From Candidatus Peregrinibacteria bacterium (GTDB lineage Bacteria > Patescibacteriota > Gracilibacteria > CAIRYL01), in assembly GCA_016220175.1 (NCBI GenBank), contig JACRHZ010000006.1, positions 1 to 57,977 of the forward strand: 57,977 nucleotides of DNA, in the 5' to 3' direction. Shown here piece after piece: positions 34,476-41,887 of this stretch (its first letter is position 1; every line of letters begins with the position of its first letter). The position numbers and the translations under genes were made by a program. Below the pieces are notes generated by a model. The model saw only the letters and a list, made by a program, of their open reading frames with translations. It ran no database searches and was not told the DNA's origin.

Positions 34476-34895
34476 TTAGGCTGCGAGAGCATGCTTATAC
34501 TTTTCTTCATGGGTTAGTATTTTCTTGTCAGTATACAGCTTTATCTCGTCAGCAATGCCATCGAGACGGGTGATGACCTCATTTTGAACCAGGAATGTCA
34601 ATCCATCATATGTCATCTCGAGTCTTTTATTCGTTTCTTTTTGTTCTTTCACAAATCCCTCGATCTCGTCATTGAAGTTCTTTTGTTCTTCATTAAATTT
34701 CTTTTGTTCCTCAACAAAATTCTTCAATTCTTGGAGTCTTACTAAGACCTCTGTTTTATATGTCATTTCAATCTTCCCAACAGATTTTTTCAGTTCTTGT
34801 AATGCCGTGAGTACTTCCTTTTGAAATGCGTACTGAGTCACGAGAAAAGTAAAAAAGACAAAGTGTATTGTAAATATTTCTTTAGTAGCGTGCAA
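34476..34895 (-). CDS. Coiled-coil protein, paralogue B
   Basis: This 139-residue paralogue of the protein at 32061 keeps the N-terminal hydrophobic stretch (residues 7-24, FTIHFVFFTFLVTQYAF) and the same coiled-coil core, including KKSVGKIEMTYKTEVLVRLQEL and the C-terminal THEEKYKHALAA. It lacks the three GFNEEQK heptads and about 28 residues in total. The reading frame is intact despite many substitutions, which suggests that both copies are under selection. Its function is unknown. Confidence 0.65.
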   Translation of the reverse strand: MHATKEIFTIHFVFFTFLVTQYAFQKEVLTALQELKKSVGKIEMTYKTEVLVRLQELKNFVEEQKKFNEEQKNFNDEIEGFVKEQKETNKRLEMTYDGLTFLVQNEVITRLDGIADEIKLYTDKKILTHEEKYKHALAA

Positions 34896-34923
34896 GAATT
34901 TTTCTCTTCAAAAAGCCAAAAAG

Positions 34924-34941
34924 TGTCGACGCGGTTCGACA
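34924..34941. repeat. REP-like palindrome
   Basis: Same TGTCGA/TCGACA stem and CGCGGT loop as at 32593. It is followed by AGCTCAGTGTGACAG, which is absent from the other copy. Confidence 0.6.
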
Positions 34942-35044
34942 AGCTCAGTGTGACAGTTTGACAACACAATTGCATTTTTTTTGTCGTCGGAGAATATACC
35001 AGCAACTTTAAAGTTTGGGACCCGCCTGAAAGGCAGCTCCCGCT

Positions 35045-35167
35045 TTAGAACAAAAATATATTCACGAGAACCCTGTGCGAAAGCAGTATGTGGAATGTCC
35101 TGAACATTGGTATTGGTCATCGGCGAATCCAAGTCAGCCTCTCAAAATTACAAATGCTTTTGAATGA
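35045..35167 (+). pseudogene. RAYT transposase fragment (C-terminal 40 codons)
   Basis: The frame reads LEQKYIHENPVRKQYVECPE and then HWYWSSANPSQPLKITNAFE before a stop, nearly identical to the end of the intact RAYT, including the catalytic-tyrosine region. No N-terminal part or start is present. The 30 bases after the stop also resemble those after the intact gene (GAAACGTTA), so a former full copy is likely. Confidence 0.88.
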
Positions 35168-35194
35168 GGTGAAAAAGAAGATGTTGTGGAAACG

Positions 35195-37633
35195 TTAAGA
35201 TGATGGTGTTGGTGGTGGCGTTGCTACTGATGTTGGTGCTGCTGGTGCTGCAGCTGTTGCTACTGCACAATATTTACCCAATTCTTGCATTAGTTCTTTT
35301 GCATTATAAGCTGCGTTAAACCTTGCCTTATCTGTGTACCCTCCGTTCCCATCAATGCTTGCGCTTTCATTTTCACTCAAATTATCACGGTCCCAAATGT
35401 AAATATCGGTTCCAAAAGTGTCATTGTCTATTTCTAACAAAAAACTTTTCCCTTTATATTCAAACTTGATTCGTGCAAAGTCATCGTTGTCTTTCCACTC
35501 ATCAGGAGTATAAGTATTCCATTCCCCTTCGTATAATTTAACATTCTGAATTGTATTATTACTTAATTCTCTCATAATCTTCAACATGTTGTTTAGGTTC
35601 TTGTGAAGAGTTGTAGTGCCCTCACTCTCTTTCGGAAGCTCTTTCGTTTTGTATGTTTCAATAATATCTCTCACCGCTCTGATATGTCCCAAAGGAAACT
35701 CTTTTCCATTTGGGTTAATTCTGATCTCCCCATTTTTTGAAATTACTTTAAGACCTTCTTGATACGTTTTTCTTTTTATATCACAAATAGAACTATCACT
35801 GATTTTTGTTACTTCAACAAAATTTCTGTCATTCCGATATGGATTCTGCCTATATAATTTTGCAAACCATTCCTCCGCGCCTTTTTCATTAGTTTGAAAT
35901 TGATATAAATCATATCCTACCTGAAAAATAGGAGATTGAAAATTTGGTGTTTTTTCAATAGCTGTAAAAGGATTTTCAGGAGTCGTGGCTGGTTGTGCTG
36001 GTGCTGCTTCCCTTCCTGTTTCTGCATCCACTGCTGATAAAGTTTGATCTGATGATGATGGTTTTTCTGTTGCCTGCACCGGTGCTTCTTTTGATAAATA
36101 AAACAACGGCATCAGCCCAGTTTCTTTTCCAATCTTCACCTCTACCCACTTATGTTTCTGTTGGCAAGCATCGGAAGTAATTTCTGTATTTACGACCGTT
36201 ACAGGAGTCCCGTTTGGGAATCTCTTCACTTCGCCTGCATCGGTTTTTGACCTCAGAATAAGTTCTCCTCCATTCGTAGTAACCCATAGTGGTTGTTTAT
36301 CAGTTACTTTCACACCCTCACCATCTCCAATAGAATTTGTAGGTTTTGTGCCAAATTTCGCATGATCTTTAAGTTTTTGAGATATATTTTCTGGTTTTGC
36401 TGGTTTTTTTTCTGCTGCAGCTTCAGCAACTACCTTTCCTTCTAAGGGGGCTAGTAATTTTTTAGCTTGAAGGCTGTTTTTCATCTCATCAAAGCTTCTT
36501 ATTTCATTCAGCGAAATTCTGATTTCTTGAGAATTGTTGTAGATGACGAGCTCATTCGTTTTCCCATCTCCATTGGATTCAAGCGATGAACCATGAACGC
36601 TATCAACGAGTCGTAATTTTCCTTTATCGCCAAAATTAAGTATTACTTTATCTGCAATTTTTTCTATTCGCATTGATCCATCTTGAAATTTTATCTCAGC
36701 TCCAGTTTTTGGATCAGAATTAATTCCAGTTGTAACAATTTCTTCTACATTTTGATCGTTTTTATCTTTATACAAAATTTCTACCGGCTTGTTCCTTTTA
36801 GCGCTTTTAATTTTTTCTTTTTGACTTATAATTTGCTCAAAAAAATTCGATATATCTTCAGCATCAAAATTTGAATAATCGGTAATATTCTTTATGTCTC
36901 TGTTTCCCTTCTCTCTACTCACGAGATTTGTAATTGAAAATTTCCCGTCTTGCATATGAAATTCTCCGGTAAATCGATCGCCATCAGGTGCTTTAAATTC
37001 GAATTTTACAAATCCTTTTTTGGGTTTTGATTCTAAATGAACATCTATTGCATCCTTCGGAAATAAAGGTGCGTAAAGTCCGTATTCAAGAGGATTCTCA
37101 ATGGAAGAAACCTCAAATTTTTCTTTTTTGAAAAGTGCTTCAAGTATTGATACCTCTTTCTTAATTTCATCACTTTCATCTTTTTCATATCTTGCAAGAT
37201 CTATTCGTATAGGCGTCATAATTCCTTCAAAATCATATTTCATTTCTGATGTTCCTCTTTTTGCCCACTTATCTAAATCATCCAATTTTTTCCCCCATTC
37301 CTTCATAATTTCATCCATTTCTCGTTGAACTTCTTGTTTCATCGATGTTTTTGCTCCTGCAAGTTCTTCTGCTTTAAGTTGGGCATCTATTGTTCCCGAA
37401 AGAGAGTTAAACACTTCTTTCGCTTTCGCGGTTACTTTTTGCTCATCAGGAATTTTTTCTTCACCTCCTTTTTTTAATCTTTTGTCTTCCACTTTATTAT
37501 CAACTGTTTCTGCCTCGGCAGCATTAAACGCTTCACCTCCTGCTCCTGCATCAAACACCCTCCTCTCCTCCCAAAAAAGCTGCTTTGAAAGAAAATCTTT
37601 TTGCCACACGATATGTTTTTGTATCATTTCCAT
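35195..37633 (-). CDS. Large protein with SH3-like domain, unknown function
   Basis: The 812-residue protein has no signal peptide. The first 120 residues are charged and helical, with the early segment RRVFDAGAGGEAFNAAEAE. Residues 120-400 mix strands and helices and do not resemble a family I know. At about 440-515 there is a bacterial SH3-type domain (LWVTTNGGELILRSKT ... GTPVTVVN ... KWVEVKIGKETGLMPLFYL), which often binds cell-wall peptides. A Pro/Ala/Ser-rich linker and a C-terminal domain of about 200 residues follow, ending in a Pro/Ala/Thr tail. It is 15 bases downstream of a small helical protein that carries the LIE[DN]A-type motif, and it recalls the layout of the large proteins at 41888 and 53837. 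Confidence 0.65.
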   Translation of the reverse strand: MEMIQKHIVWQKDFLSKQLFWEERRVFDAGAGGEAFNAAEAETVDNKVEDKRLKKGGEEKIPDEQKVTAKAKEVFNSLSGTIDAQLKAEELAGAKTSMKQEVQREMDEIMKEWGKKLDDLDKWAKRGTSEMKYDFEGIMTPIRIDLARYEKDESDEIKKEVSILEALFKKEKFEVSSIENPLEYGLYAPLFPKDAIDVHLESKPKKGFVKFEFKAPDGDRFTGEFHMQDGKFSITNLVSREKGNRDIKNITDYSNFDAEDISNFFEQIISQKEKIKSAKRNKPVEILYKDKNDQNVEEIVTTGINSDPKTGAEIKFQDGSMRIEKIADKVILNFGDKGKLRLVDSVHGSSLESNGDGKTNELVIYNNSQEIRISLNEIRSFDEMKNSLQAKKLLAPLEGKVVAEAAAEKKPAKPENISQKLKDHAKFGTKPTNSIGDGEGVKVTDKQPLWVTTNGGELILRSKTDAGEVKRFPNGTPVTVVNTEITSDACQQKHKWVEVKIGKETGLMPLFYLSKEAPVQATEKPSSSDQTLSAVDAETGREAAPAQPATTPENPFTAIEKTPNFQSPIFQVGYDLYQFQTNEKGAEEWFAKLYRQNPYRNDRNFVEVTKISDSSICDIKRKTYQEGLKVISKNGEIRINPNGKEFPLGHIRAVRDIIETYKTKELPKESEGTTTLHKNLNNMLKIMRELSNNTIQNVKLYEGEWNTYTPDEWKDNDDFARIKFEYKGKSFLLEIDNDTFGTDIYIWDRDNLSENESASIDGNGGYTDKARFNAAYNAKELMQELGKYCAVATAAAPAAPTSVATPPPTPSS

Positions 37634-37648
37634 TTTGGGGAAATAAAA

Positions 37649-38311
37649 TTATGCGTCACTGAGTTTTTTGAGAAGCGCCTCTTCTCTCTGATCATCTTTT
37701 TTCCTATCTTCACTCTCCGCAACACTTCGAATTTTCTTGAGTTTCTCTTTTTGGAATTTCGTGAGCTTCTTCAAAAAATCCGCATTAATTCTTCCTCGCT
37801 CTTCCCCGGCTTTTTCTTCGATCTCATCGAGCTTTGCATTCGCATCGAGAATTGCTTTCGCGAGTTTGCGCTTTTGATCCGCATTCATCCGCTCCAAATT
37901 CCCGAGCCAAAACGCTTGATCTTTTTTGGAAAGGAGTCGCGTTGCGTCTTCTATAAGTTCTGAAAGATCCACTTCCGCCACTTGAATTTTTTGATTTTTT
38001 TGAGTTTGTGCCATGAACTTTTGATATATATTTCTCCTTATTTTAGCAAAAATCGGGGAAAAATGCAAACTGGATACCCTCATTTGCGAATTCCCTTCTC
38101 GCAATTTATGAAGAGGGATTTCTGCCTGTCTCAAAATACTCATAAGAGTTCCTTTCTTTAGAGATGCATTGTGCATGGGAACGACAACTTGAATATTTTT
38201 TTGTTCATTCACCAAAATAATATGGCTTCCCTTCTGTCGAAGCTTCATAAAACCTTGTTTCCCAAGAAGCTTAACGACTTCTTTTGGAGTAAGAGCGGGA
38301 AGTTTTGACAT
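37649..38311 (-). CDS. HicA-type toxin fused in frame to a small helical protein
   Basis: From the ATG at 38311 one uninterrupted frame encodes 220 residues. Residues 1-70 are a HicA mRNA-interferase domain (TPKEVVKLLGKQGFMKLRQKGSHIILV, with the conserved GSH histidine). About 28 linker residues of unconserved type follow. Residues 100-220, starting at a possible independent ATG (38014), form a charged helical protein with SELIEDATRLLSKKDQAFWL, which resembles small proteins at 41568, 45650 and 53529. The HicA stop codon seems to be lost; either a true fusion is made or the second part is translated from its own start. HicB precedes it with a 41-base overlap, and the 812-residue gene follows after 15 bases. 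Confidence 0.7.
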   Translation of the reverse strand: MSKLPALTPKEVVKLLGKQGFMKLRQKGSHIILVNEQKNIQVVVPMHNASLKKGTLMSILRQAEIPLHKLREGNSQMRVSSLHFSPIFAKIRRNIYQKFMAQTQKNQKIQVAEVDLSELIEDATRLLSKKDQAFWLGNLERMNADQKRKLAKAILDANAKLDEIEEKAGEERGRINADFLKKLTKFQKEKLKKIRSVAESEDRKKDDQREEALLKKLSDA

Positions 38312-38564
38312 ATGTTTTTCGTGAGAGTGGATATTCGATATATACTTCCATTTTAATATCTTCTGGAGATCGCATTGGCAAGGGGAGATCGCGTTCAAGA
38401 AGAGTTTCTATGTACAATTCTATTGCTTCTTCGATATTTTTCTTTGCATCTTCAAGAGTTTCTCCTTCTGAAACACATCCGGGGAGTTCAGGAATTTCCA
38501 CAGTATACCCACCCTCCTCTTGAGGAATAAAGATTGCCTGAAATGAATATGGTATTTTCATCAT
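38271..38564 (-). CDS. hicB: HicB-family antitoxin
   Basis: The 97-residue protein has the HicB RNase-H-like fold pattern: YSFQAIFIPQEEGGYTVEIP, then ELPGCVSEGETLEDAKKN and an IEEAIELYIETLLERD helix. HicB proteins bind HicA and, through a C-terminal DNA-binding part, their own promoter; here the C-terminus is short and basic. It is the first gene, and overlaps the HicA frame by 41 bases. Order HicB before HicA is one of the two known arrangements. The family call is firm. Confidence 0.9.
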   Translation of the reverse strand: MMKIPYSFQAIFIPQEEGGYTVEIPELPGCVSEGETLEDAKKNIEEAIELYIETLLERDLPLPMRSPEDIKMEVYIEYPLSRKTYVKTSRSYSKRSR

Positions 38565-38643
38565 TTTCTGACTGAAGGTATTTCCAGCTTCTCATATTTT
38601 CCCAGAAAAATAAATATTTTCGTAACAAGCCCTGTTTAATCTG

Positions 38644-39480
38644 TTATGTTTCAAATCGCTTGGCTGCCTGAAGAAAAACTGCCGGATAATTTTGAATCCA
38701 TTTTTCTTCCAAAGGATCCTCCAAAAATCGCCCAATATCTTTCATAATTTCCTCGGTTTTTACACTCTCAATCTTTTTTTGAAGGGCGTGAAGAAGTTCA
38801 CGTTTGTTTTGAAACGATACATCTCCTCCTTGTTGTTTTAAAGCCTTGTTCAAATACTCAAAATTGATACCCATTTTTTTGTTGAGATACCAAATGAGGT
38901 CATAAAAGTCCCTTCCTTTTGTATAGGCGCTGTTAAAAACTGCGCAAATTTTCCCGGCGAACATGGTCTCATCCGTGTGTTTTATAATCGGAAAAATTTC
39001 ATCAAATTTTGTGACAAAAAATGTTTCCACTTCATTTTTACTTACTTTTACCGGATTCGTATCTACTTCAATCTTTACATGAATTTTTTGAGCTTTGAGT
39101 GGACTCAGGCGAAAAGCATGAAGTACTTTGCTCACGCGGATGAATGATTTTTGTACTATTTTTTCTTCATCAATACTGAGATCAACTTCAAAATCTGTGT
39201 TTTTCAGAAATGAAACAATGGTTTTATTGAGTTCTTCAAAAGAGTATTTTGGAATTTTCCAGTCGAGAGCAAAATCGAGATCCTCAGAATATCTTTTGAG
39301 ATCATGGCAAATGCGAAGGCACGTTCCGCGCATAAAACTCAGACCCTTTCCATATTTTGACTGATAGATTGCTTTGAGAATCAGAACCTGCAGATACTCG
39401 CGAATAATATTAAAAATCTGCTGTTCGCCGGAAATTCCTTTTTTTCTCGCCTCAGCGATAAGACGTGTAAGATGTTGCAT
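38644..39480 (-). CDS. AbiEii/AbiGii-family nucleotidyltransferase toxin
   Basis: From the ATG at 39480 (MQHLTRLIAEARKKG) the protein has 278 residues. The diagnostic segment is FMRGTCLRICHDLKRYSED followed by LDFAL, a variant of the G-S/T ... R-x-S-x-D-x-D nucleotidyltransferase motif; later VKIEVD supplies the third acidic residue. Known AbiEii toxins transfer nucleotides to tRNA or other targets and can stop growth during phage infection. The start overlaps the AbiEi-type gene by 29 bases, so the pair is a type IV-like toxin-antitoxin or phage-defence module. The family call is confident; the target is unknown. Confidence 0.88.
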   Translation of the reverse strand: MQHLTRLIAEARKKGISGEQQIFNIIREYLQVLILKAIYQSKYGKGLSFMRGTCLRICHDLKRYSEDLDFALDWKIPKYSFEELNKTIVSFLKNTDFEVDLSIDEEKIVQKSFIRVSKVLHAFRLSPLKAQKIHVKIEVDTNPVKVSKNEVETFFVTKFDEIFPIIKHTDETMFAGKICAVFNSAYTKGRDFYDLIWYLNKKMGINFEYLNKALKQQGGDVSFQNKRELLHALQKKIESVKTEEIMKDIGRFLEDPLEEKWIQNYPAVFLQAAKRFET

Positions 39481-40063
39481 AGGAATGAAAATTATGAAGC
39501 AGAAAAAGAAGTTTTTTTGAACGAAAAAGTTTTGCATATTGAAAAACTTTTTTAAAATTTATTTCTGTCACCACCGCTTCGAGCCGTGACGATTCCCAAA
39601 ATTCTTTGTTCGAATGAAGTTCCGCGCTGTGGAGATAGAAATAATCCACAAGAGCCTTTTCTTTTTCTGCCATAAGCGAGACAGAATCAAATCCTACAAA
39701 TGCTTCTTTCTTAATTTTCTGATAGGAAAATGTTCCGAGTGACGTTTCAAAATGACGCGGAAGTTTGGGCGTGACCAGTGTATATGTAAACACTGCTTCT
39801 GGAAGAATCCCAGCGCTGCCCAGAACATACTCAAGACCGAAATAACACGGAGAATACAGATTTTTTGCAATTTCAGCCTTCTCGGGAGCAGCGTCAGCAA
39901 ACAGAAATAGTCCTCGTTTTAGAGAAAGAATGTCCCCATTTTTTTTCCATTGGTGGAGCTGAAGATTTATGAGCGCTGGATTTTCAGGAAATGCAACCAG
40001 ATGAGCTTCTTGAGAGCTAAAAATGCCTTTTTTCATTTTTTTTCGAAATTCTTTTAATTTCAT
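39452..40063 (-). CDS. AbiEi-type antitoxin
   Basis: The 203-residue protein has an N-terminal winged-helix region (about 1-50, FSSQEAHLVAFPENPALIN then LQLHQWKKNGDILSLKRGLF), followed by the AbiEi-like domain with YSPCYFGLEYVLGSAGIL and EKALVDYFYL. AbiEi proteins repress their operon and counteract AbiEii without forming a tight complex. It is encoded first and overlaps the toxin start. An AT-rich upstream region follows. The family call is good, based on both the pattern and its neighbour. Confidence 0.85.
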   Translation of the reverse strand: MKLKEFRKKMKKGIFSSQEAHLVAFPENPALINLQLHQWKKNGDILSLKRGLFLFADAAPEKAEIAKNLYSPCYFGLEYVLGSAGILPEAVFTYTLVTPKLPRHFETSLGTFSYQKIKKEAFVGFDSVSLMAEKEKALVDYFYLHSAELHSNKEFWESSRLEAVVTEINFKKVFQYAKLFRSKKLLFLLHNFHSYATSYTSYR

Positions 40064-40211
40064 TTGATTATAGTTTTTTATAATTTAATAAAATGATACA
40101 TGATAAAAAGACAAGAGTCAAATTTCTCCAGAAATACCTGCAAAAAAGAAGCCTCTTCATTTCTCATAATGAACAAAAATGTATATGTACAGAAACATAA
40201 TACAATTTTGT

Positions 40212-40234
40212 AAATACGGCGACTCCGTATTTTT
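40212..40234 (+). terminator. Terminator-like hairpin upstream of the first AAA/DUF4143 gene
   Basis: AAATACGG and CCGTATTT form an eight-base stem with loop CGACT, followed by T residues. It lies 38 bases before the ATPase start, so it could act as an attenuator or end minus-strand antisense transcription. Confidence 0.5.
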
Positions 40235-40271
40235 CCTTGATTTTTGATGATGGAATCATTAGAATTCAAGT

Positions 40272-41507
40272 ATGTATAAAAAAAGAGCAGGAACCGCTCG
40301 GCTCCAAAAACTTGCGAAAACATTTCCAATAGTGGTTGTTATTGGAGCAAGACAGGTAGGGAAAAGCACATTACTCCGGCATATATTTGGAAAAAAAGCA
40401 GAATATGTCGTATTTGATCCACTCATCGATATTGAAAACGCCAGAAAAGATCCTGAACTTTTTTTGGACAATCATCGTACTCCAATAATTCTTGATGAAG
40501 TTCAGTATGTTCCAGGGTTGGTTTCTGCCATCAAAAGAAAAGTAGATGAAAATCGCGCTCCCGGACAATATCTTATGACCGGATCTCAGCAGTGGGGTAT
40601 TCTGAAATCTATGGCGGAAAGCCTTGCGGGAAGAGCGGTTTTTATACACCTCGAAAATTTTTCTCTCATGGAAATAGCAGAAGAAACGAAAAAAAAAATT
40701 TGGTTGTCGCGCTATTTAGAAAACCCTGAAAAATTTGTATCTTCAAAATTAGAAAGACTCAAACTTTCTTCTGGGATTTATGAACAACTCTGGCGAGGAT
40801 TTTTTCCAGAAGGGCAAAATATTCCGCTCGAAACTGTGCCCGATTTTTATGGTTCCTATATACAAACCTATATCGAACGAGATGTTCGGTTTTTTGCCGA
40901 CGTGTCGGATATTCAGACTTTTCGCCGTTTTGTCCAACTTGTCGCTGCACTCTCAGCTCAAGAAGTAAATTATAGCGAACTCGGTCGTGAACTGGGGATA
41001 ACTCCCCAAACTTCAAAAAGGTGGCTGGAAATTCTGAAAGCTACTTTTCAATGGTTTGAAATTCCCGCATTTTCAAGAAATGCCATTAAAAGACTCAGCA
41101 ATAAGCCGAAGGGATATTTTGTTGATACCGGGCTTATCTGTAATCTCCATGCCATTTCTTCTCCTCAGGCGATTGGAGGTCATCCACTTTGGGGACCACT
41201 TTTTGAAACTGCCGTCGCAGCAGAAATTCGAAAACATTCTTCTTTCTTGGCGCTTCCTCCAAACATCTACCATTGGCGATCTCATGGAGGAGCGGAAGTC
41301 GACATTCTCCTCGAAAAAGACGGCAGATATTTTCCGATCGAAGTAAAAGCCTCAACGAGACCAACTCGTGGAGATACTCTCGGAATTGAATTTTTTCGAA
41401 AAACATATCCCCATCTTAATATTGCACCGGGACTCATAATTTCTCCTGCAGAGAAAAAAATCCCTCTTTCTGAAAAGAATTATGCGCTTCCATGGGACAG
41501 TGTATAA
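40272..41507 (+). CDS. AAA/DUF4143 ATPase 1
   Basis: A 411-residue protein of the widespread AAA_14 plus DUF4143 family. Walker A is VIGARQVGKSTLLRHIF (about residues 23-39), Walker B is IILDEVQYV (about 72-80), then TGSQQW and SLAGRAVFIHLENFSLMEI, as usual for the family. The C-terminal half has the nuclease-like fold with AEVDILLEKDGRYFPIEVK, a D...ExK arrangement. The biological role of the family is unsettled; members often occur in accessory regions and multiple copies per genome. A second member lies at 46275. It begins after a hairpin and 200 bases of AT-rich sequence, and ends 60 bases before a new transcription unit. Confidence 0.88.
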   Translation: MYKKRAGTARLQKLAKTFPIVVVIGARQVGKSTLLRHIFGKKAEYVVFDPLIDIENARKDPELFLDNHRTPIILDEVQYVPGLVSAIKRKVDENRAPGQYLMTGSQQWGILKSMAESLAGRAVFIHLENFSLMEIAEETKKKIWLSRYLENPEKFVSSKLERLKLSSGIYEQLWRGFFPEGQNIPLETVPDFYGSYIQTYIERDVRFFADVSDIQTFRRFVQLVAALSAQEVNYSELGRELGITPQTSKRWLEILKATFQWFEIPAFSRNAIKRLSNKPKGYFVDTGLICNLHAISSPQAIGGHPLWGPLFETAVAAEIRKHSSFLALPPNIYHWRSHGGAEVDILLEKDGRYFPIEVKASTRPTRGDTLGIEFFRKTYPHLNIAPGLIISPAEKKIPLSEKNYALPWDSV

Positions 41508-41538
41508 AGCTTTTTCCTTTCATTCCTGCTGAAATTTT

Positions 41539-41546
41539 GCTATAAT
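41539..41546 (+). promoter_or_regulatory. Extended -10 promoter of the 41.5-45.9 kb unit
   Basis: TGCTATAAT is a perfect -10 with the TGN extension (41538-41546), 22 bases before the ATG at 41568. GAGGAGA follows immediately and may serve as ribosome-binding site. Confidence 0.6.
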
Positions 41547-41567
41547 GAGGAGAAATTTTTGCGCATC

Positions 41568-41885
41568 ATGGCGGACCTTATACAAACAAAACTCAACGAC
41601 CAAAAACTCGATATGCTGAAATCAAACACGATTTCTGGCGTGTACGAAGAACAGCGAAAACAAAAAATTCAGCAACTTTCTCTCCTCATCGAAAATGCGC
41701 TTTTTCTCGAGAAAGATGAGGAAAGAAAACGAAAGTGGCTTCGAATTCTCGATGAACTCGATGATGAATTTTTGGAAAAACTCATGACGGCAGTGATTCG
41801 AGAAAATTTGAGGTACAAGAAAAAAGAGAGAGACATTGTCATTGAACTCAATAAAAAAATCCCGACACCTTCATTTCAAAAATAA
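41568..41885 (+). CDS. Small helical protein, LIE[DN]A group
   Basis: The ATG at 41568 gives 105 residues, almost entirely helical and charged. The central segment LLIENALFLEKDEERKRKW followed by LRILDELDDEFLEKLMTAVI aligns by eye with parts of the proteins at 37649 (ELIEDATRLL), 53529 (ALIENAPFPQ) and 45650. The protein is two bases upstream of a 1246-residue membrane protein and probably co-translated. It has no signal peptide or cysteine. No family is recognised; a chaperone or adaptor role for the large partner is only a guess. Confidence 0.62.
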   Translation: MADLIQTKLNDQKLDMLKSNTISGVYEEQRKQKIQQLSLLIENALFLEKDEERKRKWLRILDELDDEFLEKLMTAVIRENLRYKKKERDIVIELNKKIPTPSFQK

Positions 41886-41887
41886 TT

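Larger units (their letters stand above)
34276..34945. repeat. Segmental duplication, copy 2
   Basis: Direct-orientation copy of 31861-32620 with substitutions, without the 21-base tandem repeats and with a 22-base insertion in the terminal palindrome region. Confidence 0.85.
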
